64,000 bases of DNA, taken from contig NZ_JABBGB010000001.1 of assembly GCF_012927185.1 (NCBI RefSeq), positions 1,178,001-1,242,000 of the forward strand, given 5' to 3'. Positions 62,654-64,000 of the stretch are shown piece by piece. The first letter of the stretch is position 1; each line of letters begins with the position of its first letter. Position numbers and translations under genes: made by a program. The stretch is from Pseudoflavitalea sp. G-6-1-2 (GTDB lineage Bacteria > Bacteroidota > Bacteroidia > Chitinophagales > Chitinophagaceae). Under the pieces are notes generated by a model that was not told the origin of the DNA, made no database searches, and was given only the letters and a program-made list of their open reading frames with translations.

Positions 62654-64000
62654 ATGGAGCAATGGAATCATATTGTAACTGCTGCAATGATGGGATCGGA
62701 AAAACATCCTTTCAATGCTGCTATTCTTCCTGAAGCGCTGATGCCCGCTGCAACAGCTATTCAGCAGAATGCAAATCTCAGCAGAGAAGAGCAGTTTCTG
62801 CAACTGGCTGCACTTACCATGAATTACCGGCAATGCGGAGTAAGACCTGTGGAAGCGGCTTCGGTAACGCTGCCAGTTGCGGCCGAAGAAACCTTGCCGT
62901 ATTGCAGCACACTTGCCATGCGGGTGCTGAAAGATATCATTGCAGAAGACATGGAACCTTTATTGCAGATCTGGTTGGAGCAATGCACAAAGCATCAGCA
63001 GCTCATCCATCCTGCCCACATTCCTGCCATGCTTGAACTCGCTGCATTCAAAAAGAAATGGCAGCCGATGGTAACTGCATGCTGCGGCAAACGTGGTGAA
63101 TGGTTGGCGAAGTTCAATCCGGCATGGAAGTTCACTGCCAATCAAACAGAAGAAGATGCATGGCAGACAGGAAGTCCCGAACAAAGAAAACAAGTGCTGA
63201 AAGATCAGCGTGCAGCAGATCCTGCAAAAGCTATCAAAATGCTGCAGGCTGTATGGGCATCGGAAGATGCCAATACGAAGCAGGCATTTCTTTCTCTGCT
63301 CGATGAAGGAATCAGTGAAGCCGATCTCCCGTTTCTGCAATCACAACTGACCGAGAAAAGTAAAAAGGTGAAGAGTGAAACCATTCGGCTGATGTTGCTG
63401 ATCCCTTCTTCACCGCTGGTGAAAAAAAATGAAGAACTGCTGCGGCAACTGGTGCATTTGCAGAAAGAGAAAACCCTGCTCGGAATGAGCAGCAAGTTGA
63501 AAATAAAATTCGAACCGGCAATCAATTTATCCAAAGAAGAATTGACTGAGTTGGGTATCGATGTAACGAATATCCAGCCTGGCGAAACCAAAGAAGAGCA
63601 TATCTACAATCATCTGATCAGAGCAGTGCCTGTTGAATTCTGGGAAACCCATCTTGGGTTGCCTGGCGAAAAAATAATTGAACTGTTGCAATCGGATGAG
63701 TTTGGAAGCAGGCTAATGCTGGCGCTGTCTGGAGCCGTTGGGAAATATAAGAATCGTCGATGGGCGGAGATGTTATGGCAGGTCACAGAAAAAGTTTATC
63801 CGGATACACTTTCTCTGTTGCCCGCGGATAAATGGGAAGAGGTGCTGGTGAAGAATTTCGATAAGTCCAGCGACTCCTTTACCAGACTGGCCATGGATGG
63901 AGAGCATATCTGGAGCACTCGCCTCTGCAAACTGATACTCGGAGAGGCAGCCCGCAACCCCTACAATTTCCAGCGGAATGTTTTTCTGAAATGCATCAGA
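62654..64000 (+). CDS. DUF5691-family protein, 5' part (runs off window)
   Basis: 449 codons are open from the ATG at 62654 to the window end. It starts MEQWNHIVTAAMMGSEKHPF and is helical with HEAT-like segments (ADPAKAIKMLQAVWASEDAN, ADLPFLQSQLTEKSKKVKSE then TIRLMLL). The start lies 8 bases after the SWIM gene stop. The DUF5691 call rests on the N-terminus, helical repeats and the SWIM partner. The protein is probably a scaffold in the MoxR/VWA-type systems. Confidence 0.8.
   Translation, partial: MEQWNHIVTAAMMGSEKHPFNAAILPEALMPAATAIQQNANLSREEQFLQLAALTMNYRQCGVRPVEAASVTLPVAAEETLPYCSTLAMRVLKDIIAEDMEPLLQIWLEQCTKHQQLIHPAHIPAMLELAAFKKKWQPMVTACCGKRGEWLAKFNPAWKFTANQTEEDAWQTGSPEQRKQVLKDQRAADPAKAIKMLQAVWASEDANTKQAFLSLLDEGISEADLPFLQSQLTEKSKKVKSETIRLMLLIPSSPLVKKNEELLRQLVHLQKEKTLLGMSSKLKIKFEPAINLSKEELTELGIDVTNIQPGETKEEHIYNHLIRAVPVEFWETHLGLPGEKIIELLQSDEFGSRLMLALSGAVGKYKNRRWAEMLWQVTEKVYPDTLSLLPADKWEEVLVKNFDKSSDSFTRLAMDGEHIWSTRLCKLILGEAARNPYNFQRNVFLKCIR

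Noticed and set aside
1-64000. CRISPR arrays, rRNA genes or intact insertion sequences
   Set aside because: No regularly spaced repeats, rRNA-like sequence or transposase with terminal repeats was seen; the only element trace is the recombinase remnant.

Overview
The window is one stretch of a Bacteroidota chromosome, most likely Chitinophagales/Chitinophagaceae-like. The evidence is: promoters of the TTTG-N17-19-TAnnTTTG type in front of many genes, almost no Shine-Dalgarno sequences, a 36-residue ribosomal protein THX, a DUF4286 protein, a split methionine synthase, a TonB-dependent receptor with an N-terminal carboxypeptidase-like domain, LytTR/LytS-type regulators, and a secreted protein with a type IX secretion sorting domain. 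No tool was run. Family assignments rest on motifs read in the translations and species rank is an inference.

Layout. 1-7.3 kb is core: an HD hydrolase running off the left edge, then rplM-rpsI-rpsB-tsf and pyrH, a membrane-anchored coiled-coil protein, a Yip1-family protein and pdxH. 7.3-30.7 kb is mostly housekeeping: THX, HU, DUF4286, xth, a LOG-family protein, a giant AsmA-like protein, a divergent MocR/EamA pair, a DUF4143 ATPase behind a 54-bp tandem repeat, split metH, recR, a Big_5 lipoprotein, a UvrD-type helicase-nuclease, an NtrC-type regulator with a REC-Hpt protein, an SRPBCC protein and a TPR membrane protein. 30.8-39.8 kb is an accessory region next to tRNA-Arg(CCU): a serine-recombinase remnant whose frame ends inside the tRNA, an AT-rich GmrSD-like DUF262-DUF1524 gene, a flavoprotein whose two halves are in swapped order, a GNAT acetyltransferase, a protein with two DUF262 domains and an ECF-like sigma factor with an extra C-terminal domain.

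39.8-49.1 kb carries a DUF1801 protein, an SGNH hydrolase, a T9SS-exported GHL10 protein, RtcB RNA ligase, and a four-gene operon of SDR, epimerase, LytS-type kinase and LytTR regulator. 49.2-57.1 kb holds dihydrolipoyl dehydrogenase and then an NAD+/ADP-ribose/RNA-repair neighbourhood. It contains a methyltransferase fused to a degenerate NMN-adenylyltransferase-like domain, an NrtR-type regulator, and the operon nadM(NMNAT-Nudix)-nadV-PARG-like-kptA. Two matching palindromes lie on the operon's promoter. 57-61 kb is a TonB receptor/periplasmic protein/membrane LytTR operon with three direct repeats upstream. 61.3-64 kb begins a SWIM zinc-finger/DUF5691 locus that runs off the right edge.

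The most promising unexplained items are the NrtR-controlled NAD-ADP-ribose-RNA operon with its twin operators, the apparently circularly permuted flavoprotein, the sigma factor plus tandem-DUF262 pair with an attenuator-like terminator between them, and the structured spacer upstream of HU.
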